64,000 nucleotides of DNA, taken from Vreelandella alkaliphila (lineage in GTDB: Bacteria; Pseudomonadota; Gammaproteobacteria; Pseudomonadales; Halomonadaceae). Positions 41,902 to 50,500 of this stretch are shown here, piece by piece. The DNA lies in the NCBI RefSeq assembly GCF_016107625.1, contig NZ_JABASV010000009.1, forward strand, positions 1 to 64,000, given 5' to 3'. Under the pieces are notes generated by a model. It ran no database searches. It was given only the letters and a program-made list of their open reading frames with translations, and was not told the origin of the DNA. Made by a program: the position numbers and the translations under genes. How positions within the stretch are numbered: position 1 is the stretch's first letter; every line of letters starts with the position of its first letter.

Positions 41902-43473
41902 TTAGCGACTAATTACCAGATCACCTAGATAGGGGAAGTCTAGGGCGTTAACAACCGGCTCGATATCAACGCCGTTAGCTGCACCATAGGCAAGGTTCTG
42001 CCAATGCAGCGTGATGTAGCCCACGTCTTCATAAAGCATGGCTTCGGCTTCACGCAGCATTTCATTGCGTTTTTCGAGATCGGTTTCGCTATCTGCCGCA
42101 GTCACAAGTGCGTCGATTTCTTCGTTGCAGTAGCTGCCGTAGTTGTACTGGCCAGCGCCAGTCTCTTCATCAATACAGAAAGAGAGGTATTGGAAGAAGT
42201 TGGCGGTGTCTTCGGTGTCAGCGTGCCAGCCAATCATCGCCATGTCGGAAGCGCGCTCGTCATACTCAGGCCAGTACTGGGCAAGCGGCATGGTGCGCAG
42301 ATTAACGTTAATGTTAATTTGTGCCAGCATGTTTGCCACTGCTTGAGCGATCTGAGCATCGTTCACATAGCGGTTATTGGGTGCGATCATGTCAACGCTG
42401 AACCCTTCCTCGTAGCCCGCTTCTGCCATCAGCTCTTTGGCGCGTTCAATGTCATAACGAGGCACTAAGTCAGGGTTGTGGCCGGAATAGCCTGCGGGAG
42501 AGAACTGGCTTGCTGGCGTCGCGAAGCCGCGCATTAAGCGGTCGGCAATACCTTCTTGGTTAATCGCCAGATCAACAGCTTGACGCACACGTGCATCCTG
42601 GAAGGCTTCAACGCGCTCTTCGTTCATTTGGAAGCCAATGATGCGCGTACCATCCACTTCTACTAGGTTGGCGTTACCGGCTTCGCGAACACGGTCCAGG
42701 TCGTTGGGCGGGACGGCATCGATAAAGTCAACGCCGCCTGACAGTAGTGCCGCCACGCGTGAAGCATTCTCAGCAATAGGTGTCAGGACAATTTTAGAAA
42801 CGTTGCCTTCGCTTTCGGTATCCCAGTAATCCTCAAAGCGTTCAAAATCAACGCGGACACCTTGGCGGCGTTCAGTGATAATAAATGGGCCTGTGCCCGA
42901 TGCATTACGCGATGCAAATGAGTTGCCCGCTTTGACGATTTCTGCTTTTTCATTGCCGCTTTCCGTTTCACCCGTGTAGAACTCGCTATCCATCGGGAAA
43001 ATGTAAGTCGCAAGGTTGAGCAGTAGCGGGTAGGGCTCAGTGGTTGTAATTTCGACAGTGTAATCGTCAACTGCTTCGGCGCCTGCGACGGGCTCAAAAA
43101 TAGCGCGATAATCGGGGCTCTCTTTCAGGCGCTCAATGGTCCATACCACGTCTTTGGCGGTGAAATCGTTACCTGAGTGAAACTTGACGCCTTCACGCAG
43201 CGTCATGCGTGTCGTGGTTTCGTCTACCTGTTCCCATTCGGTCGCCAGGCGCGGCTCAAACTCGAAATCTTTTGTCCAACGTACCAACGGGTCAAACGCT
43301 AAGTGTGAAAGGCGCAACATGCCGCCAGATAACTGCTCGTGGATATCGAGGGTTTCAGGATCGGCAGAGTAACCAATGCGCAGGGTTTCTGCGCTCGCGG
43401 TCATGGGCAGCATCGTCGTGCCTGCAACCACAGCACCAATAACAGAAGCCAGTAGCGTTTTCTTAAACGTCAT
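41902..43473 (-). CDS. peptide ABC transporter substrate-binding protein
   Basis: A 523-residue periplasmic family-5 solute-binding protein. The signal peptide is MTFKKTLLASVIGAVVAGTTMLPMTASA (cleavage after about residue 28), without a lipobox. The family signature is in LSHLAFDPLVRWTKDFEFEPRLATEWEQVDETTTRMTLREGVKFHSG, and RVRQAVDLAINQEGIADRLM is the second conserved block. It is the first gene of the cluster. The ligand is inferred to be di- or oligopeptides from the neighbouring genes. An AGGGA ribosome site precedes the ATG. Confidence 0.9.
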   Translation of the reverse strand: MTFKKTLLASVIGAVVAGTTMLPMTASAETLRIGYSADPETLDIHEQLSGGMLRLSHLAFDPLVRWTKDFEFEPRLATEWEQVDETTTRMTLREGVKFHSGNDFTAKDVVWTIERLKESPDYRAIFEPVAGAEAVDDYTVEITTTEPYPLLLNLATYIFPMDSEFYTGETESGNEKAEIVKAGNSFASRNASGTGPFIITERRQGVRVDFERFEDYWDTESEGNVSKIVLTPIAENASRVAALLSGGVDFIDAVPPNDLDRVREAGNANLVEVDGTRIIGFQMNEERVEAFQDARVRQAVDLAINQEGIADRLMRGFATPASQFSPAGYSGHNPDLVPRYDIERAKELMAEAGYEEGFSVDMIAPNNRYVNDAQIAQAVANMLAQININVNLRTMPLAQYWPEYDERASDMAMIGWHADTEDTANFFQYLSFCIDEETGAGQYNYGSYCNEEIDALVTAADSETDLEKRNEMLREAEAMLYEDVGYITLHWQNLAYGAANGVDIEPVVNALDFPYLGDLVISR

Positions 43474-43799
43474 AATGTTTCCCTTTGTATTGTTTATTGT
43501 TCACTTTGCTGGCCAAAGCAAGTGTGTTTAAAAACAGTGTGTTTAAAAGCTAAGTGCTCTTAAAAACCAGCAAAACAGACACGGTCAGCTTGCAAGCTGT
43601 TCTAACAATATTCTGTTCTCTTTAAACATAGAGAGTGGGGGGCGCGTCATACAATCGAAATAATGAGAGGTATCATTCATCTGCTGAATGACAGGGCTGG
43701 GCACGGCATTAAGAGGAAAGGAGATTAGACGAAGGTGTAGGGAGTGTGAGCCGCTATTTAGGCGCTTCTGCTCAATAGCGGCATCTGTATAAAGGTGTT
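43474..43799. promoter_or_regulatory. control region of the peptide-transport cluster
   Basis: No gene is present. A perfect dyad TCATTCA-N5-TGAATGA is at 43673-43691; its inner TTCA-N5-TGAA has the T-N11-A shape of LysR sites. Closer to the gene, the 13-base AGTGTGTTTAAAA is repeated at 43521-43533 and 43536-43548 (15-base period), with a weaker third copy from about 43553. Confidence 0.55.
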
Positions 43800-44186
43800 T
43801 TAAGCGAAATGTTGGTGCAACCAGCGGTTAATGGCATCTGACTCGTAGAGCCACTCTTCACGGCCGTCTTCATGATTAATTTTTAAACAAGGAACTTTAA
43901 CCTTGCCACCGCCTTCTTGAAGGGCTTTTTTATGGGCAGGGTCTAGCTGAGCATCGCGCAATTCGATCTTTAGGCCCAGCCGAGCGATTTCTTTGCGTAC
44001 TTTGATACAGAAAGGGCATGTCCGGAACTGGTAGAGGGCTAGGTGTTCACAGGCGGCATCGACTTTCGCTTGCTCTTCCTCGGTACGCTCTACCGATTTA
44101 GGGGTTGAAAGCTTCTCTGAGATCAACATGACGGGGGCTAGAATAAGGCGAACACCTCTGAAAAAATAGCGAATTAAAACGCGCAT
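43800..44186 (-). CDS. glutaredoxin/GST N-terminal-like thioredoxin-fold protein
   Basis: A 128-residue protein. A hydrophobic N-terminus (about 1-22, MRVLIRYFFRGVRLILAPVMLI) probably anchors it to the membrane. The glutaredoxin domain (about 50-128) has the active-site C-P-F-C in YQFRTCPFCIKVRKEIARL and the cis-Pro in KVKVPCLKI. It probably reduces disulfides or glutathione adducts at the inner membrane. The ORF opens at 44213, but GAGGGAG seven bases before the ATG at 44186 fixes the start. Confidence 0.85.
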   Translation of the reverse strand: MRVLIRYFFRGVRLILAPVMLISEKLSTPKSVERTEEEQAKVDAACEHLALYQFRTCPFCIKVRKEIARLGLKIELRDAQLDPAHKKALQEGGGKVKVPCLKINHEDGREEWLYESDAINRWLHQHFA

Positions 44187-44428
44187 CGTAAGCTCCCTCG
44201 GTAGCACTGACACTGGTCAGCGATAAGATATGTATGAATGATCGTATTTAAGAGATCATGAGCAAAAAGGTAGCCGCATCCTGCATCAAACTGGGCGTTT
44301 TGTCACTTCTGAACGAGCTTAGGCGCTAGCTTTAAAGCCAAGACCTGCCTTGAACTAGATGAGCAAGTTAACGTTGCATGCTAGTCTCAGCAGCTTAGTT
44401 AACTGGTTAAGTAAGGAGCGCTTCACCT

Positions 44429-45814
44429 ATGCGTCTGCATATTATGGGTATCTGCGGCACTTTTATGGGGAGCCTGGCTTTGCTAGCGCGGGAGTTAGGG
44501 CATCAGGTGAGCGGCTCAGATACGAACGTTTATCCTCCCATGAGTACCCAGTTGGAAGAGGCAGGGATCACCTTGATGGAAGGGTATCGCGCCGAAAACC
44601 TTGCTGATCAACCTGCACTTGTCATTGTAGGAAATGCGCTATCGCGGGGTAATCCCGAAGTCGAGGCGCTGCTAAATAGCGGTTTGCCCTATACCTCAGG
44701 TGCTCAGTGGTTGGCTGAACATGTACTGCCTGGCAGGCAAGTCATTGCTGTTGCAGGTACTCACGGTAAGACCACCACTGCCAGCCTTTTAGCATGGCTA
44801 TTGGAAAGCGCTGGCTTAACGCCTGGGTTTTTAATTGGCGGCGTGCCGCGTAATTTTGGCGTGTCGGCACGCTTAGGTCATCACGACAGCCCCTTTATTG
44901 TCGAGGCTGACGAGTACGATACGGCGTTTTTTGATAAGCGCTCTAAGTTTGTTCACTACCGCCCCCAGATTGCGGTGATGAATAACTTGGAGTTTGACCA
45001 TGCCGATATATTCCCTGACCTTGCAGCGATTGAGCGCCAGTTTCACCATTTGGTGCGAACTGTGCCGAGCCAAGGCTGCTTGCTGGTTGCTGATCAACAG
45101 CCAGCGCTGGAGCGTGTTCTGGCAATGGGGGCATGGTCGTCGGTCGAGCATTTCGGCACGTTAGAGAGCAGCGAGTGGCAACTGCGTTTGGAACGTGCTG
45201 ATGGTAGTCGTTTTCAGGTACTCCACATCGGGGCAAACAGCGAAGAGGACGGCGTGGTCGAGTGGGCGTTAACCGGTGAGCACAACGCGCGCAATGCACT
45301 CGCGGCACTTGCTGCAGCGAGCCGTTGCGGTGTGAATCTCGCTCGCGCTTGTGCCGCTCTCGCGCGTTTTAAAACACCCCGTCGGCGTCAGGAAATCATC
45401 GGTGAAGTGGACGGCGTACAAGTTATTGATGACTTTGCCCACCATCCAACAGCGATTGCAGCGACGTTAAAAGGGTTGCGCGCAGCCACCACCAAAGGGC
45501 GACTACTCGCGGTGATTGAGCCACGTTCCAACACCATGCGTTTAGGCGCTCTACGTGCCCGACTAAACGAGAGCGTTGCCGATGCGGATGCAGTGTTCTG
45601 GTTTCAACCGGCAGGGCTTGATTGGTCAATGGAGGCGTTAGTGGCTGAACAAGGCGAGAGCGCTGAGCTATATAGCGATATAGATGCACTTGTTAAGGCG
45701 GTTGTTGCTCACGCGTCGCCACTCGACCGTATTGTTGTTATGTCAAATGGTGGTTTCGAGGGCGTTCACCAGCGTCTATTGAGTGCGCTATCTGCCAAGG
45801 AGCAAACTGAGTGA
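44429..45814 (+). CDS. mpl: UDP-N-acetylmuramate:L-alanyl-gamma-D-glutamyl-meso-DAP ligase
   Basis: Mpl reattaches the tripeptide recovered from peptidoglycan turnover to UDP-MurNAc. The Rossmann-like start RLHIMGICGTFMGSLALLARELGHQVSGSD (2-31), the P-loop AGTHGKTT (109-116) and the central VEADEYDTAFFDKRSKFVHYRP are those of Mpl, distinct from MurC. The C-terminal domain has DDFAHHPTAIAATLKGLR. The length of 461 residues is right. Its stop overlaps the GTG of ubiX. Confidence 0.95.
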   Translation: MRLHIMGICGTFMGSLALLARELGHQVSGSDTNVYPPMSTQLEEAGITLMEGYRAENLADQPALVIVGNALSRGNPEVEALLNSGLPYTSGAQWLAEHVLPGRQVIAVAGTHGKTTTASLLAWLLESAGLTPGFLIGGVPRNFGVSARLGHHDSPFIVEADEYDTAFFDKRSKFVHYRPQIAVMNNLEFDHADIFPDLAAIERQFHHLVRTVPSQGCLLVADQQPALERVLAMGAWSSVEHFGTLESSEWQLRLERADGSRFQVLHIGANSEEDGVVEWALTGEHNARNALAALAAASRCGVNLARACAALARFKTPRRRQEIIGEVDGVQVIDDFAHHPTAIAATLKGLRAATTKGRLLAVIEPRSNTMRLGALRARLNESVADADAVFWFQPAGLDWSMEALVAEQGESAELYSDIDALVKAVVAHASPLDRIVVMSNGGFEGVHQRLLSALSAKEQTE

Positions 45815-46476
45815 CAGACTTTAAACCTCCGGTGACGGTGGCGCTGACAGGTGCTTCAGGGGCGCAATATGGCCTGCGCTTGATCGACGTACTGGTGGCC
45901 TCAGGGCATGAAGTGTGGGTAATGATCTCCAAAGCGGCGCATATGGTTATTGCCACTGAGACGGATGTGTCGTTACCCGCTCAGCCAAAACGCTTAGTAG
46001 AGGCGCTTACTGAGCAGAGTGGTGCCAAGCCCGGTCAAATCCGCTGTTTTGGGCGTGAAGACTGGATGGCGCCCGTGGCATCGGGGTCCGGCGCTCCCTC
46101 TGCGATGGTAATTTGTCCCTGCTCTACAGGCACGCTGTCAGCAGTCGCAACTGGCGCGAGCAATAACTTAATTGAGCGTGCCGCTGACGTTGCCATCAAA
46201 GAGCGGCGGACATTAGTCATGGTGCCGCGTGAAAGTCCATTTTCCCCTATTCACCTAGAGCACATGCTGGCGCTAAGCCGCCTGGGTGTCGTGATTTTGC
46301 CTGCGGCCCCCGGCTTTTATCATCGCCCAGAACGGATAGAAGATTTGATCGACTTTGTGGTCGCCCGGATACTCAATCAGTTAGGTATTGCCCACCGCCT
46401 TGTACCGCGTTGGGGAGAGGGCCATGAAACCACGTCGAACGATACAGATAACGAAGTAAACAGCACGGAAGAGTAA
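45811..46476 (+). CDS. ubiX: flavin prenyltransferase UbiX
   Basis: UbiX adds a dimethylallyl group to FMN, making the cofactor of UbiD decarboxylases needed for ubiquinone. The FMN-binding start is VTVALTGASGAQYGLRLIDVLVASGHEVWVMIS; later come ICPCSTGTLSAVATGASNNLIERAADVAIKERR and PRESPFSPIHLEHMLALS, all family hallmarks. The start is GTG, sharing four bases with the mpl stop (GTGA). A ragged polar tail of about 20 residues follows the fold. The next gene overlaps by one base. Confidence 0.95.
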   Translation: MTDFKPPVTVALTGASGAQYGLRLIDVLVASGHEVWVMISKAAHMVIATETDVSLPAQPKRLVEALTEQSGAKPGQIRCFGREDWMAPVASGSGAPSAMVICPCSTGTLSAVATGASNNLIERAADVAIKERRTLVMVPRESPFSPIHLEHMLALSRLGVVILPAAPGFYHRPERIEDLIDFVVARILNQLGIAHRLVPRWGEGHETTSNDTDNEVNSTEE

Positions 46477-47102
46477 TGATGATGTCATGGGCGACGCTGT
46501 CAGTGTTTGTACCCACTTTTTTGTTCGTTTCACTAACGCCGGGAATGTGTATGACGCTGGCCATGGTGCTGGGCATGACCCAGGGAGTGAAGCGAACGCT
46601 GTGGATGATGATAGGCGAGTTAGTTGGTGTTGGTATTGTGGCCGCCGCTGCAGGTGCTGGTGTGGCCGCGTTAATGCTACGACAGCCAGAGCTGTTCATT
46701 GCGTTTAAGTGGGTAGGCGGCGCTTACTTAGCTTATTTGGGCATTATGATGTGGCGCTCTAGAGGGCGTATGGCTATTCCTGCCGAACTGAATGCCGGAC
46801 CTGCTGCAGGGAGAGTGCAGTTGGCTACTCAGGGATTAGTCACGGCAGTGGCCAACCCTAAAGGCTGGGCCTTTTTCATGGTGCTGTTGCCGCCGTTTTT
46901 AGATGGCAGTCGGCCACTTGCGCCTCAGTTAACCCTGCTGATTGCGGTTATTTTAGTGATCGAGTTTGCCAGCATGCTGGTGTACGCCACTGGGGGGAAA
47001 ACGCTGCGTAACGTGCTAGGCAAAAGCGGCAATGTACGGTTGCTTAACCGTATTGCAGGGACACTAATGATTGGGGTGGGTGTCTGGCTGGCCCTGGGAT
47101 AG
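46476..47102 (+). CDS. LysE-family translocator
   Basis: A 208-residue membrane protein with about six helices. VFVPTFLFVSLTPGMCMTLAMVLGMTQGVKRTLWMMIGELVGVG carries the T-P-G-M-C form of the LysE/RhtB motif, and GLVTAVANPKGWAFFMVLLPPFL the second block. It probably exports an amino acid or related solute. It is translationally coupled to ubiX (stop and start share one base), an unexpected partner for a quinone cofactor gene. It converges on the DedA-PAP2 gene with 10 bases between. Confidence 0.87.
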   Translation: MMMSWATLSVFVPTFLFVSLTPGMCMTLAMVLGMTQGVKRTLWMMIGELVGVGIVAAAAGAGVAALMLRQPELFIAFKWVGGAYLAYLGIMMWRSRGRMAIPAELNAGPAAGRVQLATQGLVTAVANPKGWAFFMVLLPPFLDGSRPLAPQLTLLIAVILVIEFASMLVYATGGKTLRNVLGKSGNVRLLNRIAGTLMIGVGVWLALG

Positions 47103-47112
47103 CACCGAATGG

Positions 47113-48504
47113 CTAGACAGGTGGCATCAGGATAATTCGCAGGACTACCAGCGCGATGGTGGATGCCATTAGTCTGCCCCACGGGCAATGAGGTAAAGGA
47201 GCTCTAACGCGTCGCTGCCAATTCAGCCGAATGAGGGCGCATACCAGCAAGCCCAAGAGCGCGCCGCCGATGAGATCACTTAGCCAATGAACGCCTAATA
47301 TCAAGCGCGATAACGCCATGGGTGTTGCTAAGATAATGGCCAGCCAATAAACCCAAACTCGTTGTTTGCGGTGCAATTCTGCTGCAATGAAAGCCGCTGC
47401 TAGCCCTACAACAACAACCGTCGTGGAGGTGTGTGCACTTGGGTATGAAAATGAGCCAATTAAGTACTCTGGTGTTGCTGGTCGAGCACGCTCAAAAACC
47501 ATTTTTCCTATTGTGTTGAGCAGCGCAACGCCACCGATGGCAAAGACCCAATGGCAGAGAGCATCGATGCGTTTATGATGGATCAGCCAAACGACCAAAG
47601 GCAAAAGTAGTGCGCTAATCCCAAGTGCATCCCCTATTTTAGCTAAAACTAAGCTGATTAACTGAAGTGGTTCATTGGTTAACCAGCTAAACAGTCGCTG
47701 TGCTTGTAGGTCTATTGCCAGCGGGTCTTGATGATTGATTACTAGCAGAGTCCAGGCGGAGACACTTGCCAACGTGATCAAAAACAGCAGTAACGAGGCT
47801 AGTGGCACTTCATCATTAAGGCTCATTGAGAGCCACGATCGACGCATAAAGGGGATGCGGCGAATAAGGCGTGCTGTTGCCAAGTAGATAAAGCCATGGC
47901 GCCCAACCTGAGCTCTTCCCCAGGAAAAAACCACCGCAAGCACGACGATGCTGGCGCCTAATGTAATGATTGCCGTTTCAATGTTTTGGGGGAGGTTGAG
48001 GTGCTGTTGCCAGGTTCTTCCTAGTAAGTAGCCAGGCAGCACATAAGCGGGAGCCCACAGGGCTGCGGAGGTGATATTGGCCCACAAAAAAGTGCGCTTT
48101 GGCATCCGCATCATACCTGCAATAAGCGGAATAATGGGGCGGACTGGGCCTACGAACCGGCCAATAAATACTGAATGGATACCATAACGGTTAAAAAAAC
48201 GTGCGCCGCGTTCCAGCCATTCTGGGTGCATGGATAAAGGCCAACGGTTAGTGACCTGTTCACGATGGTGATAGCCAAGCAGGTAGCTAATGCTATCCCC
48301 CAAAATTGCGCCTAGTAACGCAGCGCCGATTAGCCATGGTAGGGCAATGGCTTCATGTCCCGCCACGGACGAAGCTGCGGTAATTAACACAACACCAGGC
48401 ACCAATAAGCCAACCAGCGCAAGGGATTCAAGCAGTGAAATCAGTGCAACCAGCAGTAATAACATGACTGGCGAGAGTGGCAGGGCAAAAAGCGTATCAG
48501 CCAT
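47113..48504 (-). CDS. DedA/VTT-PAP2 phosphatase fusion protein
   Basis: A 463-residue fusion. The N-terminal half (about 1-200) is a DedA/VTT protein: SLALVGLLVPGVVLI, LGAILGDSISYLLGYHHR, FNRYGIHSVFIGRFVGPVRPIIPLIAGMMRM. The C-terminal half (about 230-445) is a PAP2 lipid phosphatase with KMVFERARP, SYPSAHTSTT and SRLILGVHWLSDLIGG, covering the three PAP2 motifs. It likely acts on undecaprenyl or phospholipid phosphates at the membrane. This fusion is known in other proteobacteria and supports a joint role in lipid-carrier recycling. Confidence 0.9.
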   Translation of the reverse strand: MADTLFALPLSPVMLLLLVALISLLESLALVGLLVPGVVLITAASSVAGHEAIALPWLIGAALLGAILGDSISYLLGYHHREQVTNRWPLSMHPEWLERGARFFNRYGIHSVFIGRFVGPVRPIIPLIAGMMRMPKRTFLWANITSAALWAPAYVLPGYLLGRTWQQHLNLPQNIETAIITLGASIVVLAVVFSWGRAQVGRHGFIYLATARLIRRIPFMRRSWLSMSLNDEVPLASLLLFLITLASVSAWTLLVINHQDPLAIDLQAQRLFSWLTNEPLQLISLVLAKIGDALGISALLLPLVVWLIHHKRIDALCHWVFAIGGVALLNTIGKMVFERARPATPEYLIGSFSYPSAHTSTTVVVVGLAAAFIAAELHRKQRVWVYWLAIILATPMALSRLILGVHWLSDLIGGALLGLLVCALIRLNWQRRVRAPLPHCPWGRLMASTIALVVLRIILMPPV

Positions 48505-48531
48505 GAAAAATACTGCTCCATTTAATCCGCA

Positions 48532-49464
48532 TTAGGCGATAGATAATGCTTTTGCACGAGCTTCCAAGCGATTTATATAGCGTTCAAAGCTCTCATTTCG
48601 GCATGGTAGGCAAACAGCAATGCGGGTTTCTAGCTGCCCAGTTTCCACTAGAACACGTTGTGATAGTGCGCGTTGAAGCCGCTCGCGCACCAACATAGCA
48701 CCGCTCTCACTTGTGTCGGGCAGCACTAGCCAGAACGTGGCGTTGTCTGCCCGGCCTAACAGATCGTGGTCGCGGCAACGGCTATTGACTTCGTTACAGA
48801 GAGCGCCCAACAGTGCCGTTTGCGCGCGTGAGCCAAATTGCTCTTCCGCCATATCAAGCTGAGGTAAATGCATCACTAAGACTGCCAAGCGTTTGTTAAG
48901 CATTGCAGCGCGCAGAAACTCATTGTGAAGCCGCTCTTTTAGCGTATCAATATGGTAAGCATTGCAATCATTGTCGTTTGGGTCTGTCGCCCTCAGCAAT
49001 GCTCTTTGTCGTGCGTGCTCCCATGGTGGTAAGGCCATCAGCAGAATGAGAGCGGTATAAGCAATAATTATCTCTGAGGATGCATCGCTGTGACGGGTTA
49101 GTAGCCACCACAAGGGGCTGGAAAATACCGTTAGCAAGAAAGCGTTCGATAGCGGTAGTAAAAAAAATGCAGCGGCCGTGGGCAGTCCGATCCAAATTGT
49201 CGAGATGCTAGGATGACTGTAGAAGGCAGCCAGGGTAATGATATAACTACTACCCAGCAAAATAGCACGGGGAAGAACCGGGTTTAACGCCTGACTGTGG
49301 TGCATTAGCAACGCAGTAAGTAGCAGCAGTGTCACAAACATTGGCACTAAAAGGTCGTGATATTTTCCCATGCCATAAAGCCAGAATGTGTACCCTGCTA
49401 CTAGGATCACACTGGCAGTGTAGGCAAAAGTCATCAGGTGTCTTTGCCGCGGTTGATCAATCAT
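48532..49464 (-). CDS. membrane protein with degenerate GGDEF domain
   Basis: A 310-residue protein. About five or six membrane helices occupy residues 10-155. A GGDEF-like fold follows (about 170-305): HIDTLKERLHNEFLRAAMLNKRLAVLVMHLPQLDMAEEQFG, then CRDHDLLGRADNATFWLVLPDTSESGAMLVRERLQRAL. At the active-site position the sequence is R-A-D-N-A-T-F where R-x-G-G-D-E-F is expected, so it should be inactive as a cyclase but could bind c-di-GMP or GTP, or act as a scaffold. Its start overlaps the end of the next upstream gene by eight bases. Confidence 0.78.
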   Translation of the reverse strand: MIDQPRQRHLMTFAYTASVILVAGYTFWLYGMGKYHDLLVPMFVTLLLLTALLMHHSQALNPVLPRAILLGSSYIITLAAFYSHPSISTIWIGLPTAAAFFLLPLSNAFLLTVFSSPLWWLLTRHSDASSEIIIAYTALILLMALPPWEHARQRALLRATDPNDNDCNAYHIDTLKERLHNEFLRAAMLNKRLAVLVMHLPQLDMAEEQFGSRAQTALLGALCNEVNSRCRDHDLLGRADNATFWLVLPDTSESGAMLVRERLQRALSQRVLVETGQLETRIAVCLPCRNESFERYINRLEARAKALSIA

Positions 49465-50314
49465 CGTTACCTTCCCGTTGTTGAGGCGGGGGCTGAACCA
49501 GCGTTTCGATGGATAGGCCTGATAGCTCTATATCCATTAGTGGTAGATGGTGGGAGTGCTGTGTTTCTGGGAGGCCTGCACAGAGAAGCTTGCGGCGGTG
49601 GGCGGCTTCCTTTGGGTTATGCGACAAGGTCAAGGCGGCAAGCGTCTGATTATTTAAGCGATAAACGTGTTCAAAACTGTATATGAGGTTGCATAATTTT
49701 TGCGCCGCCGACCAAAGCTGATGGCGTTTTACTTGGATAATTAACAACTCTGCATAGATGGCTTCACGTTCAGATCGGGTTTGTTCTCGGCTCAGGTCTC
49801 TCAGCAGCTGTCCACTTGGCCATAGATTTAATCCGGGGATTAGCCGAAGGCGTTTGCGAATGGAGCCGTTAATATCGATTAACTGGCACGCTTTTGCACT
49901 GGACAGCACACCTAGCGTGATCAATGCCGCCAACAGTAGTAGCGCTTCGGGTAAGTTAAGAAGGGGGGCAATGAATGACCAGCTAATCAACGCAGCGCAG
50001 GTATTGAACACGGCCACCCAGCGTTTCTGAGGCAGCATAAACATTGCCGCCCAAGCCCATATTAAAAAGCTATGGCGCTCTGGAGCCACGGCAATAAGCC
50101 CCAGCAGTAGCGCCCCGGAGAGTGCTTGCCAAGGTAGGCCTTTAGAACGACGATGGCTAAAATCGAGCAATAGTGCAGTAACAAAAAGCCAGCCTACAGA
50201 TAACCAAAGTACTAGCGCGGCCGCGGGCTGCGCCATATATGTCCAGGACGCTAATGCTAACGCCGCTGCGAACAAGTTGGCTCTTAATAGGCGTATTTTG
50301 TACTTGCTTTGCAT
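49457..50314 (-). CDS. membrane protein, probable paralogous degenerate GGDEF-like protein
   Basis: A 285-residue protein with about five membrane helices (10-135), then a cytoplasmic region: LRDLSREQTRSEREAIYAELLIIQVKRHQLWSAAQKLCNLIYSFEHVYRLNNQTLAALTLSHNPKEAAHRRKLLCAGL. The layout repeats that of the downstream partner, and the VYRLNNQTLAALTL stretch occupies the place of the GGDEF loop, but the motif is absent. I infer a more decayed GGDEF-like domain; a fold search would be needed. It overlaps its partner by eight bases, so both are made together. Confidence 0.62.
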   Translation of the reverse strand: MQSKYKIRLLRANLFAAALALASWTYMAQPAAALVLWLSVGWLFVTALLLDFSHRRSKGLPWQALSGALLLGLIAVAPERHSFLIWAWAAMFMLPQKRWVAVFNTCAALISWSFIAPLLNLPEALLLLAALITLGVLSSAKACQLIDINGSIRKRLRLIPGLNLWPSGQLLRDLSREQTRSEREAIYAELLIIQVKRHQLWSAAQKLCNLIYSFEHVYRLNNQTLAALTLSHNPKEAAHRRKLLCAGLPETQHSHHLPLMDIELSGLSIETLVQPPPQQREGNDD

Positions 50315-50500
50315 GGTGGCTTACTATTCACCTTTAATTCAGGATTGCCCATGGAGCACTTTGACTAGGCGTGGGCGTCGAAATGTAATCATTAGTAGCG
50401 TCAGTATAACGCCCTAATGGCGTAACATACTGCCAAACACCTAGTACCACTACCATAGAATGCAACTTGCCTTGCATACGCAATAAGACAGGGAGAAAGT

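Noticed and set aside
47113-48504. DedA-PAP2 fusion as a novel protein
   Set aside because: The fusion is already known in other proteobacteria; it is annotated but not claimed as new.
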